Notes: generated from the sequence alone by a model not told the origin. A stretch of 64,000 nt of DNA from CAYMPW01 sp964392725 (GCA_964392725.1 CAYMPW010000001.1:1-64000); one strand, 5' to 3'; counted from the stretch's first letter, positions 43,381-53,185 are shown. Made by a program: numbers and translations.

Positions 43381-43926
43381 ATGATTACTGATATTAAAAT
43401 CGGGATAACCGGACTTCCAGGGGCAGGCAAATCTTATGCTTTAATGAGAGTTATGGAGATGCTTGCAGAAGAAGAACTTACTATCGGAGGTATGGTTGAT
43501 GAACCAATTTTGGATGGCAGGCGCCGTGTAGGTTTCATGGTACGCGATTTGCTCTCCGGGGAAACCGAAGTTTTTGCAAGTCCTGAAATTGAAAGTAAAC
43601 TCATGGTCGGTAAACTCGGAGTTGATCTTTCTAAACTTGAAAAAGTTGGTGTCAAAGCGATTAAAGATGCATGTGAACAATGCGACATTATCGTCATCGA
43701 CGAAATTGGAAAGATTGAAGTTGAAAGTATGTTGTTTGTCGAAGCTGTAAAAGAAGCTTTAGACGCAGAAAAACCAATGATTCTTACACTTCATAAAAAA
43801 TCAAGAAATCCTCTCCTTCAGGACATTAGAAGAAGAGATGATGTGAGAATTTTGGAAGTAACACCAACAAATCGCAATCTTCTTCCATACAAAATTGTCC
43901 GTTTGATGCACGGGGAAAATGTCTGA
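43381..43926 (+). CDS. THEP1-type nucleoside-triphosphatase
   Basis: The 181-residue protein has the P loop GLPGAGKS (11-18), GGMVDEPILDGRRRVGF and IVIDEIGKIE (Walker B), typical of THEP1/NTPase1 (DUF265), which hydrolyses ATP, GTP and others; the cellular role is unclear. The ATG at 43381 gives the usual N-terminus; an upstream start at 43333 has no support. It overlaps trm1 by one base, so the two are cotranscribed. Confidence 0.9.
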   Translation: MITDIKIGITGLPGAGKSYALMRVMEMLAEEELTIGGMVDEPILDGRRRVGFMVRDLLSGETEVFASPEIESKLMVGKLGVDLSKLEKVGVKAIKDACEQCDIIVIDEIGKIEVESMLFVEAVKEALDAEKPMILTLHKKSRNPLLQDIRRRDDVRILEVTPTNRNLLPYKIVRLMHGENV

Positions 43927-45032
43927 TGGTAGACGGCATTGAGATAACTGAGGGCCCAACACGTCTTTTTGTGCCGGAGGTCCACTCAGTTCACGGTCCG
44001 GGAAAAATCACTGGTTCTGTTTTCTTCAACGAACAGATGGCATTCAATCGTGATATCAGTGTAATGTTTTTGAAAACGTTACAAAAAGATATGACGGTTG
44101 CAGATGCTATGACAGCAACCGGATCTAGGGCTGTTAGAATTGCCAATGAAGTTCCTGGAACCACAGTTACCGCGAACGATTATAGCGCGGACACAATGGA
44201 ATTTATAAATCGTAATATCGAATTGAATAATTTGGATAATTGCGTAGCATCCAACAAAAACATGCATGTTTTGTTTTCAGAAAGTAGTTTTGATTATGTG
44301 GATGTAGATCCTTTTGGATCACCTGCACCTTTTACTCAATCAGCAATTAGAGGTTGCAGAAGAAAAGGAATTTTGGCAATCACCGCTACGGATACAGCAC
44401 CTCTTGCAGGCGCAAACAGAATAAAATGTGAACGTAGGTATCAATCAAGACCGCTTCGCGGCTCTATGTGCCATGAAATGGGTCTCAGAGTTCTAATGGG
44501 TTCTATTGCACGTGAACTTGCTAAATTTGATAGAGGTATGGAGCCTATGCTTTCATTCTCCGCAGATCACTATTACAGAACATATGTAAGAGTAACCGAA
44601 GGAGCTGACGCAGCTGATGCATCACTTGCAAAACTTACATACATCTCATTTGATAGAGAAACATTGGAAAGACACACCTCCGATAAACCAGGAGGAGATT
44701 TTGTTTACGGTCCATTTTGGGGTGCAAATCTTCACGATAAAGAAACTCTTGCAAAAATGAGTACCGAAAATATTGCAATGGAGAAACGTTGTGATAAGGT
44801 CCTAAACATCTGGAGACAGGAATACGACAATACACCGTTTACATACGATATCAGTGAATTGTCTTCACACACCAAATTATCTCCACCCAAGTTGGAAGTA
44901 TTGATTGCAGCACTCAACGAAAGTGGAATTGCATCCAAAACACACACAAGTCCAACATCTTTCAAAACAGATTTGAATCTGAAAGAAATTTTATCCATTT
45001 ACAAAGAAGTAAGTCCGGATAGTAAACTTTGA
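43926..45032 (+). CDS. trm1: tRNA (guanine-26 N2/N2)-dimethyltransferase Trm1
   Basis: Trm1 makes N2,N2-dimethylguanosine at tRNA position 26. The 368-residue protein has FFNEQMAFNRDIS, a SAM motif with DAMTATGSRAVRIA (about 59-72), the catalytic DVDPFGSP (about 127-134), and the strongly conserved ATDTAPLAGA and SFSADHYYRTYVRV. It starts on the last base of the NTPase stop region (TGATGG). Confidence 0.96.
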   Translation: MVDGIEITEGPTRLFVPEVHSVHGPGKITGSVFFNEQMAFNRDISVMFLKTLQKDMTVADAMTATGSRAVRIANEVPGTTVTANDYSADTMEFINRNIELNNLDNCVASNKNMHVLFSESSFDYVDVDPFGSPAPFTQSAIRGCRRKGILAITATDTAPLAGANRIKCERRYQSRPLRGSMCHEMGLRVLMGSIARELAKFDRGMEPMLSFSADHYYRTYVRVTEGADAADASLAKLTYISFDRETLERHTSDKPGGDFVYGPFWGANLHDKETLAKMSTENIAMEKRCDKVLNIWRQEYDNTPFTYDISELSSHTKLSPPKLEVLIAALNESGIASKTHTSPTSFKTDLNLKEILSIYKEVSPDSKL

Positions 45033-45048
45033 ACAGTTTTTATTTCGA

Positions 45049-45068
45049 ATACAAAACTCGTTTTGTAT
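45049..45068. repeat. Perfect inverted repeat between trm1 and the next gene
   Basis: ATACAAAAC (45049-45057), TC, GTTTTGTAT (45060-45068) is perfect, and an outer TCGAA/TTCGA pair (45045-45049/45076-45080) extends the symmetry. It can be the trm1 terminator (TTTTTG follows) or an operator of the downstream hypothetical gene. Confidence 0.5.
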
Positions 45069-45113
45069 GTTTTTGTTCGATAGATTAAAATCAAACTCAT
45101 ACGATTACGTAGT

Positions 45114-45707
45114 GTGTTATTCAATAAGTCCAAGGACGTTCCAAAAGAAGTTGCTGCCGTAAAACTCGACAAATGGTACGCAACGCTCGATGATCAAAAT
45201 CATGTTAAGCTCAACAGATATCTGAAAGATGCAGATACCAGTTCTAAATATGCATTCTTTTTGTCAGTGATTACAGCATCCAACGCAGATGAGAATTGGA
45301 AATTCACATCATATATCGGTGAGTCTGCAATCGAATCTACAAAATCAGATTATGAGAAATTTACAATCACGAATCTTGTAATTAACGCATTGACTTATGC
45401 AAACTTTAACGAAGAAGCAAAAGAACTTTGCAAACAGAATCTCGATATTTATCCTTCTGTAGCAAAAGAAGTCTGTGCAGAAAACAATGGAAAACCTCCA
45501 CTCAGTCTTCCATGTCGTAACAGACTTATCGACATTTTGATCGGAGTCGATGCAAACTACGAAGAAGCAAATGAAATGCTTGATTTGTTTAGATCTCTCG
45601 ATCTTATCGATGATGAAGAATTGGCACTTAGGAAACAGAGTTTGAAGATACACAGAATGCAAAGAACATTTGACAGTATGTTCACACTCGAACCTAAAAA
45701 AGAATAA
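45114..45707 (+). CDS. Conserved protein of unknown function, helical
   Basis: The 197-residue protein starts at GTG and is predicted mostly alpha-helical, with a TPR-like middle (TNLVINALTYANFNEEAKELCKQ). It has an all-cytosolic composition with no signal or membrane segment. Three cysteines (ELCKQ, KEVCAEN, LPCRNR) are spaced too widely for a clear metal site. I do not recognise the family. The codon use is like that of its neighbours, so it is a resident gene. An inverted repeat lies 45 bases upstream. Confidence 0.7.
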   Translation: MLFNKSKDVPKEVAAVKLDKWYATLDDQNHVKLNRYLKDADTSSKYAFFLSVITASNADENWKFTSYIGESAIESTKSDYEKFTITNLVINALTYANFNEEAKELCKQNLDIYPSVAKEVCAENNGKPPLSLPCRNRLIDILIGVDANYEEANEMLDLFRSLDLIDDEELALRKQSLKIHRMQRTFDSMFTLEPKKE

Positions 45708-46028
45708 TCAAATTTTATCGTACAGAGGTATCACGTCAATGACTGGTACCTCGTACGGATGAAACTCTTTAATTGTTTTAATTACGATTTCCAAATTACA
45801 TTCGGGAATAATAAATTCAATTCTTGTTTCATCCACGGTCTCTCTTTTACCGATTTCTCCGCGGGCGGGGTTTGCACCGTCATTGGCAATCCATGTTCCT
45901 TTCACAGGATAGTAGCAAAAAGCTCCTGAATATCTTGGATCTACGGGCTGCATAACTTTGGATAAAATATCCATAAATTCTATTGCAAGCTCGGAAGGAA
46001 TGCTTGTAACAATTTTCATTATTGTCAT
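45708..46028 (-). CDS. Nif3/YqfO C-terminal-like (CutA-fold) protein
   Basis: The 106-residue protein has a ferredoxin-like fold resembling the domain inserted in YqfO/Nif3 proteins: MKIVTSIPSELAIEFMDIL, YPVKGTWIANDGANPARGE and the final HPYEVPVIDVIPL. The YqfO insert is thought to sense a ligand or metal; function is unknown. Starts at 46028 and 46019 are possible. It follows the PHP gene by five bases and converges on the preceding hypothetical gene. Confidence 0.82.
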   Translation of the reverse strand: MTIMKIVTSIPSELAIEFMDILSKVMQPVDPRYSGAFCYYPVKGTWIANDGANPARGEIGKRETVDETRIEFIIPECNLEIVIKTIKEFHPYEVPVIDVIPLYDKI

Positions 46029-46033
46029 AAAAA

Positions 46034-46972
46034 TCACTGAAGATTTTTCATAATTTCCTTACACCTTTCAATTCTTTCCGGAATCTCTTTGGTGTGTTTT
46101 TTAGCATTACTGTTAAGATATGCGGTACTGAGAACAGTTGCAAGCATAATTGCTCCCGTGAAGAGGTATGCATTTCCTCCACCTATTCCTGCAACTTTCT
46201 TTAAATCAGGTATGCTGTTGATTTTTTCGATAAGATGATCATTTTCAACAGGTTCAAGTTGACCTTTAAGAGCTTTTTTCATTAATTTTTGACCACCAAG
46301 AACAACCTCTGCACTCCATTGAGTTTGAGTAAACACGGGAGCAGGCATTCCGCATGCTACGGTCTTTTTGTTAAGGATAGAATCTCTAAGGCCTTTTTCT
46401 CCTTCTCCTTCAAATTCCGTCCAATTATATCCCATTGTAAATTTAGAATGAGAATCACTCGCTGAAATCTCTGCCCAAGTTCCCGGAAATTCTTCACAGA
46501 TTAATTGTGAAAAATGATTGGAGTATTCATCAACATGACCTCCGTTAATAACTTCAATAGCATCAAGATCCAAACCAAAGATTTTTTCATTCAATCCTGC
46601 GACATGGAAACTGAAAGGATGCGGAGCGATAGTTACACCGCCTTGAGCACGAATTATGTCAATTGTTTCTTCAACAGTCAATCCTGGTTGAATTTTTTCA
46701 GTCAACCATAATCCAATAACTTCGCCGTCTGAAGTCATGACTTCTTCGCCGGCAACAATATCGATATCATCAATATTTTTTGCATATTTCTGTGCAATAA
46801 AAGCACCTGCGATTTCATCATGATCGGTAATACACAAAACACTGTATCCGTTTTTACGGGCATTTTCCACCTGTTGTTCGGGTGAAGTAACAGATTCCGG
46901 AAACTTCATAATTCCAAGTTTTGAAAATCCAGAGTACTGTGTGTGGGTATGTGTATCGGCCTTTTGGCGCAT
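46034..46972 (-). CDS. PHP-domain phosphoesterase with C-terminal membrane segment
   Basis: The 312-residue protein has PHP metal motifs ADTHTHTQYSG (5-15), ITDHDEI, APHPFSFH and ASDSHSK, as in polymerase/histidinol-phosphatase family hydrolases, and a hydrophobic C-terminal stretch (about 265-290) that may anchor it. A TATA box (GTATATAC, about 46991-46998) lies about 22 bases upstream of the ATG at 46972, so a leaderless transcript from there is likely. Longer starts at 47002 and 47014 would lie inside or upstream of the promoter. It is divergent from ogt. Confidence 0.85.
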   Translation of the reverse strand: MRQKADTHTHTQYSGFSKLGIMKFPESVTSPEQQVENARKNGYSVLCITDHDEIAGAFIAQKYAKNIDDIDIVAGEEVMTSDGEVIGLWLTEKIQPGLTVEETIDIIRAQGGVTIAPHPFSFHVAGLNEKIFGLDLDAIEVINGGHVDEYSNHFSQLICEEFPGTWAEISASDSHSKFTMGYNWTEFEGEGEKGLRDSILNKKTVACGMPAPVFTQTQWSAEVVLGGQKLMKKALKGQLEPVENDHLIEKINSIPDLKKVAGIGGGNAYLFTGAIMLATVLSTAYLNSNAKKHTKEIPERIERCKEIMKNLQ

Positions 46973-47030
46973 ATACACCGATTGTAAGAAATGTATATAC
47001 ATTTTGGCTTTCATTCTTCAAAGATAATTT

Positions 47031-47492
47031 ATGAATTATGCCATCTATGAAAGTGATTTCGGCAATCTTCTTTTCGAATATGAAGAGGAAATCATTTTCA
47101 ATATCGAGAAATTATCCTGTATGCCTGAAGATAAGGGAGTTCATACAAAATTTACAGATATGGTATTCAATCAATTATCGGAATATTTTGAAGGAATGAG
47201 AAAAACTTTTGATTTTTCTTACGAACTAAACGGTACACCATTTCAGAAAAAAGTATGGAATGCGCTTCTTGAAATACCATATGGTGAAACAAGATCTTAC
47301 AAAGATATTGCAAAATCAATCGGCAATGAGAAAGCAAGCCGTGCGATAGGTATGGCAAACAACAAAAATCCTATTATCATTGTGGTTCCGTGCCATCGTG
47401 TTATTGGATCTGATGGAAATTTGGTTGGATACGCAGGCGGAATCGATTCAAAGAAATATCTTTTAGAGCTGGAACAAAGAAATAATCTTTGA
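47031..47492 (+). CDS. ogt: Methylated-DNA-protein-cysteine methyltransferase
   Basis: The suicide repair protein removes methyl groups from O6-methylguanine. The 153-residue protein has the helix-turn-helix part with YGETRSYKDIA (84-94), the arginine finger SRAIG and the active site PCHRVIG, nucleophile Cys121. It is divergent from the PHP gene across a 58-base spacer holding both promoters. Confidence 0.95.
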   Translation: MNYAIYESDFGNLLFEYEEEIIFNIEKLSCMPEDKGVHTKFTDMVFNQLSEYFEGMRKTFDFSYELNGTPFQKKVWNALLEIPYGETRSYKDIAKSIGNEKASRAIGMANNKNPIIIVVPCHRVIGSDGNLVGYAGGIDSKKYLLELEQRNNL

Positions 47493-47536
47493 AAAATCAT
47501 AGAAGTAGTTATATCTGAATTTGTTTTCTCGATGTT

Positions 47537-48493
47537 ATGGAATGGTTGGTGCTTCTAGGAATACCGATTGGTATTGTTTTGTTATATTTTGGATCCGATT
47601 GGATGGTTGACGGAGCAAAAAAACTTGCATTATACTTCGGAGTAACACCATTCGTTGTCGGTTTAACCGTCGTGGCTTTCGGATCATCCGCACCTGAAGC
47701 AATTACTTCTATTGTTAGTACGGCAAATCCTGACATTATCATCGGAAATGTTGTCGGAAGTAATATTGCGAATATTGGTCTGGCAATCGGTTTGGCAGCA
47801 GTAATTTCACCAATCATCTGTTCTTACAAATCAATACGTTTTGAAATTTGGTCTATGATAATTTCAACCGTTGTCATAACACTTCTTGCATTGAATGGAG
47901 TCGTAGGAATGACAGAAGGTCTCATTCTTATTATTGCACTTTTCTTGTTTGTTTTCCTTGCGTACAAATTTAAGAAAGATCAACCCATGGAAGAAGAAAC
48001 ACCTGTGGAAGATATCAAAAATGTTTCTTTGTTAAAATCTTCGATATTGGTTATCGTGGGAATACTGGCTCTTTATATTGGAGCCAGAGCATTTATCGAC
48101 GGTTCGGTTTTCCTTGCTCACGCAATCGGAATTTCCGAACTCATGACAGGTTTGATTATTGTTGCTGTCGGAACTTCACTTCCCGAATTATGCATCTGTA
48201 TTTTAGCAGCATACCGTAAAGAAAACGATCTCGTTGTAAGTAATATTGTTGGAAGTATTGTTTTCAACTGTTTGTTCGTACTTGGAATCGGATCCGTTCT
48301 CGTCGATGTCCCGATATCTCACTACATGTTGGTTTTGCACATGCCAATTATGATTATTTTTGCCATAATCATGTCTGTGTTCATATACAAAGGAAAAATA
48401 GGACGCCCCGCAGGTGCGTTAATAATTGGGTTATATGCCGCATATATTGCAGCAATGGCAATTTGGCCCGAACTCACACAGGGTTTGATGTGA
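47537..48493 (+). CDS. Ca2+/Na+ antiporter (CaCA family, YrbG-like)
   Basis: The 318-residue membrane protein has ten predicted helices in two inverted halves. Each half carries the alpha-repeat motif: VAFGSSAPEAITS with NVVGSNIANIG, and VAVGTSLPELCIC with NIVGSIVFNC. The acidic residues in GSSAPE and GTSLPE bind the cations. A short acidic loop (EEETPVEDIK) separates the halves. It follows ogt by 44 bases. Confidence 0.94.
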   Translation: MEWLVLLGIPIGIVLLYFGSDWMVDGAKKLALYFGVTPFVVGLTVVAFGSSAPEAITSIVSTANPDIIIGNVVGSNIANIGLAIGLAAVISPIICSYKSIRFEIWSMIISTVVITLLALNGVVGMTEGLILIIALFLFVFLAYKFKKDQPMEEETPVEDIKNVSLLKSSILVIVGILALYIGARAFIDGSVFLAHAIGISELMTGLIIVAVGTSLPELCICILAAYRKENDLVVSNIVGSIVFNCLFVLGIGSVLVDVPISHYMLVLHMPIMIIFAIIMSVFIYKGKIGRPAGALIIGLYAAYIAAMAIWPELTQGLM

Positions 48494-48507
48494 GTTCGGT
48501 TTCCAAA

Positions 48508-50274
48508 TCACGCGTAATAATATTCGCCGGCTGATTTCTGTTCCCTGTCAAGCCTGGAATCAGGTTTGTTGATTCTGGGCCTGTGTGTATCGGGATCTCT
48601 TCTGAAAGTGATATCCACGGCATTAAGGAACATATTCATGCCTTCTCTCATTTCGAATGGTCCCTTTCCGATACCGTTGTGACTCGGATCTCCTCCGAAC
48701 ACCATCATGGAATCCGAAACCATATCCAAGAAGTATATGTCGTGGTCGATAATCATTCCGCTGCGACCGTTTTTCATCATCATTCTTCTGATTGTTTTTG
48801 CCGCATTCATTCTTTGGTTAGAATCAAGATATGCAGAAGGTTCGTCGAAAAGATAGATATCTGCATCGGTTGCCAAACAAAGTGTGATTGCCACGCGCTG
48901 AAGTTCTCCACCGGAGAGGTTCTTAACTTCTTTGTCCATGAGCGCTTTAATTTGCAAAGGTTCCAAGACTTCTCCTTCGAAGAATCCGGTCTGAACGGTA
49001 TCAAAAGCTTTGGAGTAAAGAAGATCCTGAACGGTTCCTTCGAAATCTCCTGTGATGTACTGAGGTTTGTATGCTACTTTGACAATAGTATCGACACCTC
49101 CTTCATCTGCTTCGATAACGCCTGCCAAAATCTTTGCGAATGTTGTTTTACCGGTTCCGTTAGGTCCGACAATACCAACGGATTCTCCGATTTTGATACT
49201 GCCCTTGTCTACATTAAGTTCGAATGCTCCGAAATCTTTCTTTAATCCTTCAAATGAAAGAAGATCGAAGGTTTCGATATCAGATCTTGGAGGGGACGCT
49301 TCGAATTCAATGGGGCGTTCTCTGAATCTGATGTTTTCTTCGGGAAGGTAACCGTCGAGATATACATTGATAGCAGTTCTAACCTGTCTTCCGAGAGTGA
49401 ATACACCATATGCACCTTCGGAACCATAAACCACGTTCACGTTATCTGCAAGGAAATCAAGAATAGCCAAGTCGTGTTCGATTACGATAACTTGTTTTTC
49501 TGCGCTGAGTTCTTTGATAAGTCTTGCAACTTTAACCCTCTGATAGATATCGAGGTATGATGTAGGTTCGTCGAAGAAGTAAACGTCGGCTTCTTTCATC
49601 ATGGTTGCAGCCATGGCCAAACGCTGAAGTTCTCCGCCTGAAAGTTTATTCAATTCACGGTCGATAACTTCCGTAAGTTCGAAAAGTTCTGCTGCTTCAT
49701 CAACAGTCATACGTTCCTGAACTTTTTCCAAAAGATCTCTAACAACACCTTTGGATGCCAAAGGAAGTTTGTCTACGTATTGGGGTTTCATTGCGGTTTT
49801 GATTTTTCCGCCGTAAACCTGTGAAAGATATTCGCTGGTTTCCGTACCTGCGTAACGCTGGAGAACCTCTTCTTTTGTGGGAGGATTCTCATAATTTCCA
49901 AGATTTGGAATTTCAATACCGGACAGTATCTTAATGGCTGTGGTTTTTCCGATACCGTTTGGTCCTAAAATACCCGTTACGATTCCTTTTTTAGGAACGG
50001 GAAGTCTGTAAAGACGGAATGAATTTTCTCCATACTGATGAACAATTTCATTTTTAAGTTCATCAGCAAGTCCGATTATTTTTATTGCTCCAAACTGACA
50101 TTTGTTGATACAAATACCACATCCCTGACAGAGAGATTCCGAAATAATCGGTTTTCCTCTTTCACCGAATGTAATGCACTCCACACCTGTTCTCATAAGA
50201 GGGCAGAATTTTACGCATTCTTTGTTGCATTTTCTGTTTTGACATCTGTCGTGTAGTACCACAGCTATACGCAT
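48508..50274 (-). CDS. rli1: Ribosome recycling ATPase ABCE1 (Rli1)
   Basis: ABCE1 splits ribosomes after termination. The 588-residue protein has N-terminal [4Fe-4S] domains (CQNRKCNKECVKFCP and CQGCGICINKCQ), a first ABC domain with GPNGIGKTT and LSGGELQR, the hinge, and a second ABC domain with GPNGTGKTT and LSGGELQR. Start MRIAVVL at 50274 matches homologs; an upstream extension is unsupported. It converges on the antiporter gene and is divergent from the MATE genes. Confidence 0.97.
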   Translation of the reverse strand: MRIAVVLHDRCQNRKCNKECVKFCPLMRTGVECITFGERGKPIISESLCQGCGICINKCQFGAIKIIGLADELKNEIVHQYGENSFRLYRLPVPKKGIVTGILGPNGIGKTTAIKILSGIEIPNLGNYENPPTKEEVLQRYAGTETSEYLSQVYGGKIKTAMKPQYVDKLPLASKGVVRDLLEKVQERMTVDEAAELFELTEVIDRELNKLSGGELQRLAMAATMMKEADVYFFDEPTSYLDIYQRVKVARLIKELSAEKQVIVIEHDLAILDFLADNVNVVYGSEGAYGVFTLGRQVRTAINVYLDGYLPEENIRFRERPIEFEASPPRSDIETFDLLSFEGLKKDFGAFELNVDKGSIKIGESVGIVGPNGTGKTTFAKILAGVIEADEGGVDTIVKVAYKPQYITGDFEGTVQDLLYSKAFDTVQTGFFEGEVLEPLQIKALMDKEVKNLSGGELQRVAITLCLATDADIYLFDEPSAYLDSNQRMNAAKTIRRMMMKNGRSGMIIDHDIYFLDMVSDSMMVFGGDPSHNGIGKGPFEMREGMNMFLNAVDITFRRDPDTHRPRINKPDSRLDREQKSAGEYYYA

Positions 50275-50336
50275 ATTTTGTGTTATATGTACGTCAGATA
50301 TAAGTGTTAGTGATGTCTCGTCTATTTGTGGTGTAA

Positions 50337-51722
50337 ATGGGAGCCGGTACACTAACTAAAGAAGCGGAAGTTTTGCGTGGTGATCCTCGCAAAGCTATCT
50401 TTGTTTTGGCTGTTCCTATATTAATTGCGATTCTTCTTCAAAACATTAATAATTTGGTGGATGCAATTTGGGTTACCGGTTTGGGAGCCGATGCTATGGC
50501 ATCCATCGGATTTGTATTTCCATTGTTAGCTTCCGTTATTTCTCTTGGAACGGGTATGGGTATCGGTGCTTCATCCGCAATTGCGTGGAATATCGGACGT
50601 ATGGATAAAGACGAAGCTAACAAAGCCGCATCACAGTCATTTATGCTTACAATCGTACTTTCAGTAATCATAACGCCAATATTGTTCATCGTATGTGTTC
50701 CGCTTCTTGAATACATGGGAGCAGGTGATGCGATGGCTCACAGTTTGGATTACGCATATCCAATGTTTGCAACATCATTCATCATTCTTTTCCATGGTGT
50801 TATGACGGGAATTCTTCGTGGGGAAGGTGCGGCAAAGAAATCAATGTATACATTGGTTTTAGCAGCCGTTTTAAACATCATTTTAGATCCGATTTTTATC
50901 TATTCTTTCGGTTGGGGAATGGCTGGAGCCGCATGGGCAACCGTATTGGCAACAACGATTGCGGTTTTACTCTCCTTTTACTGGTATTTCTGTACCAAAA
51001 AAATGTACTTGGAAATACGTCTTAAAAAATTCCGTTTCGAAGCAGCATCTCTTAAGCGCATTCTCAGAGTCGGACTTCCGGAATCCATTGAACTTATAAT
51101 CATGAATCTGATGAATGCATTCTTGATTGCATACGTGGTTATCGCGGGAGGAAATGATGCACTGGCTATTTGGACTGCGGTGTGGAGACTAAACTACATG
51201 TTAATGATTCCCGCCGAAGCGGTGGCGGGAGCGATAATTCCTGTTTGTGCAGCGGCATACGGTATGCGCAGATTCGATAGAATAAAAGACGGATTCAATC
51301 ATGCGTTATTGCGTTCAACGGTTGTGATGTTAATCATTTCGATAATAACCGCGATATTTGCAGAACCCCTTGCTATGATGTTTACATACGGAGGAGGAAT
51401 GGAAACATTGCGTGCGGGTATGATTGAATTTATTCGTCTTTGTTGTATATTCCTTCCCGCAATGTCGCTTATTTTCATAAGTTCGGCACTTTTGCAATCC
51501 GTCGGAAAAGCAACATATTCAATGGCTTCTACTTTAATTCGCAACGTTGCTCTTTTGATTCTTTTTGCGATTTTTGCAACATCGGGAATCGACGATCTTT
51601 GGGCTGTTTTGGTGTATGCGGAATTGGGTGGTGCGGTGCTCATGGGATTGCTTGCAATATGGACTATTTCATCCATATCAAAAAGAGCAAAACAACAAAA
51701 TGTTAAAAATGAGAGTATTTAA
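50337..51722 (+). CDS. MATE-family multidrug exporter 1
   Basis: The 461-residue protein has about twelve membrane helices and MATE motifs: NNLVDAIWVTGLGADAMAS near residue 35, SLGTGMGIGASSAIAWNIGR and the FHGVMTGILRGEGAAKKSM segment. It probably exports cationic compounds in exchange for Na+ or H+. It is followed after 24 bases by a paralog of identical length, indicating tandem duplication. Confidence 0.94.
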   Translation: MGAGTLTKEAEVLRGDPRKAIFVLAVPILIAILLQNINNLVDAIWVTGLGADAMASIGFVFPLLASVISLGTGMGIGASSAIAWNIGRMDKDEANKAASQSFMLTIVLSVIITPILFIVCVPLLEYMGAGDAMAHSLDYAYPMFATSFIILFHGVMTGILRGEGAAKKSMYTLVLAAVLNIILDPIFIYSFGWGMAGAAWATVLATTIAVLLSFYWYFCTKKMYLEIRLKKFRFEAASLKRILRVGLPESIELIIMNLMNAFLIAYVVIAGGNDALAIWTAVWRLNYMLMIPAEAVAGAIIPVCAAAYGMRRFDRIKDGFNHALLRSTVVMLIISIITAIFAEPLAMMFTYGGGMETLRAGMIEFIRLCCIFLPAMSLIFISSALLQSVGKATYSMASTLIRNVALLILFAIFATSGIDDLWAVLVYAELGGAVLMGLLAIWTISSISKRAKQQNVKNESI

Positions 51723-51746
51723 ATAGATTGCACATTTCCAATACTT

Positions 51747-53132
51747 ATGAGCGGACATGGGAATGCTAAAACCAAAGATGTCGAAACGCTTTTGGGAAAT
51801 CCGAAAAAAGCGATTATCGCCATGATGATACCGATGATTGTTGCAATGGTTGTACAGACCGCAAACAATCTAATCGATTCCGTTTGGGTTGCAGGTCTGG
51901 GTAACAGCGCACTTGCAGCGGTTGGTTTTGCTTTTCCTTTGTTCTTTATTTTGATGAGTATCGGTCAAGGCGTGGGTATCGGAGCTTCATCCGCCATTGC
52001 ACGTCATCTCGGCAGAGAAGACAAAGATATGGCCGAAAAAACAGCATCTCAGGGTTTCTATATGATGCTGGTTGCAAGTATTGTTTTTGCGGTACTTCTT
52101 ACAATCATCGCAGAACCTTTGCTCATATTGTTGGGAGCTCAGGACGTTCTCGCAGAAACCATGGCTTATTGTATTCCGATTTTTATCGGAACACCTGTTT
52201 TCTTAATGGCCGGAATTCTTTCAAGTATTCTCAGAGCTGAAGGGGCAGCAAGACGTTCTATGAATATCATGGTTATCGCAGCGGTAATTAATATTATTCT
52301 CGATCCGATTTTCATATATACATTCGGATGGGGAATGGCCGGAGCCGCATGGGCAACCGTTATTTCATCGTTCCTCCCCATACTTTTGGTAGTCCACTGG
52401 TTCTTTGTCAAAAAAGATACATATCTCAGATTGAGACTCAGAGCTTTCAAATTCAATAAAGAAATTGATTGGGATATTCTTAAAGTCGGAGTTCCTGCCT
52501 GTGCGGAAATGGTTGTTATTTCCATCGCATCAATGATTATGAATGTGATTTTGGTTATGGCAAGCGGGGATAACGCAGTTGCAATTTACACATCAGGATG
52601 GAAAATCATTCAGCTGATCATGATAATTCCAATGGCTTTGGGATCCGCAGTAGTTCCAATTTTCGCGGTTGCTTACGGAGCAAAGAATTCCGAGAAACTA
52701 AAAGAGACATACAATTATTCTATGAAAATCGGTGTATTGATTACAACAATCGTGTCGATAGTACTTTTCTTTACGGCACCTTGGGTTGTATACATGTTCA
52801 CATACACACCCGAAACACAGGTTCTTGCTCAGGAAATGACGGATCTTGTTCGCATGGGTTGTATCTTCCTTCCATTTTTGGTTTGGAGTTTTGTCGGAGC
52901 CGGTTTCTTCCAAGCCATAGGAAAAGGATTGTATTCACTCATTACGTGTCTCATAAGAAATGGTATGCAATTGCCGATTTGTTTGGCAATCGCATTGGCA
53001 GGTTCTACGTTATCCGCTATGTGGTTGGGAGTAACCGTTGCGGAAATAGTCGGTGCAATAGTAACCGGTGTGTGGAGTATTTGGCTTCTTCATAATATTG
53101 CACGCAAGCTAAAACCACAAACATTCCAATAA
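51747..53132 (+). CDS. MATE-family multidrug exporter 2
   Basis: This 461-residue exporter is a paralog of the preceding gene: the two share LLGNPKKAI/LRGDPRKAI-like N-termini, NNLIDSVWVAGLGNSALAA, GVGIGASSAIARHLGRED, and an almost identical IYTFGWGMAGAAWATV/IYSFGWGMAGAAWATV stretch. They may work as a heterodimer-like pair or differ in substrate. A perfect hairpin follows at 53143. Confidence 0.94.
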   Translation: MSGHGNAKTKDVETLLGNPKKAIIAMMIPMIVAMVVQTANNLIDSVWVAGLGNSALAAVGFAFPLFFILMSIGQGVGIGASSAIARHLGREDKDMAEKTASQGFYMMLVASIVFAVLLTIIAEPLLILLGAQDVLAETMAYCIPIFIGTPVFLMAGILSSILRAEGAARRSMNIMVIAAVINIILDPIFIYTFGWGMAGAAWATVISSFLPILLVVHWFFVKKDTYLRLRLRAFKFNKEIDWDILKVGVPACAEMVVISIASMIMNVILVMASGDNAVAIYTSGWKIIQLIMIIPMALGSAVVPIFAVAYGAKNSEKLKETYNYSMKIGVLITTIVSIVLFFTAPWVVYMFTYTPETQVLAQEMTDLVRMGCIFLPFLVWSFVGAGFFQAIGKGLYSLITCLIRNGMQLPICLAIALAGSTLSAMWLGVTVAEIVGAIVTGVWSIWLLHNIARKLKPQTFQ

Positions 53133-53142
53133 ACATCATTTA

Positions 53143-53174
53143 CAATTCCGGATTCCGATGGGTGTCCGGAATTG
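53143..53174 (+). terminator. Hairpin after the MATE genes
   Basis: CAATTCCGGA (53143-53152) and TCCGGAATTG (53165-53174) form a perfect 10-bp stem with a 12-nt loop, 10 bases after the MATE stop codon. Only a weak T-rich tail follows (TATACTTC). Confidence 0.6.
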
Positions 53175-53185
53175 TATACTTCAAA

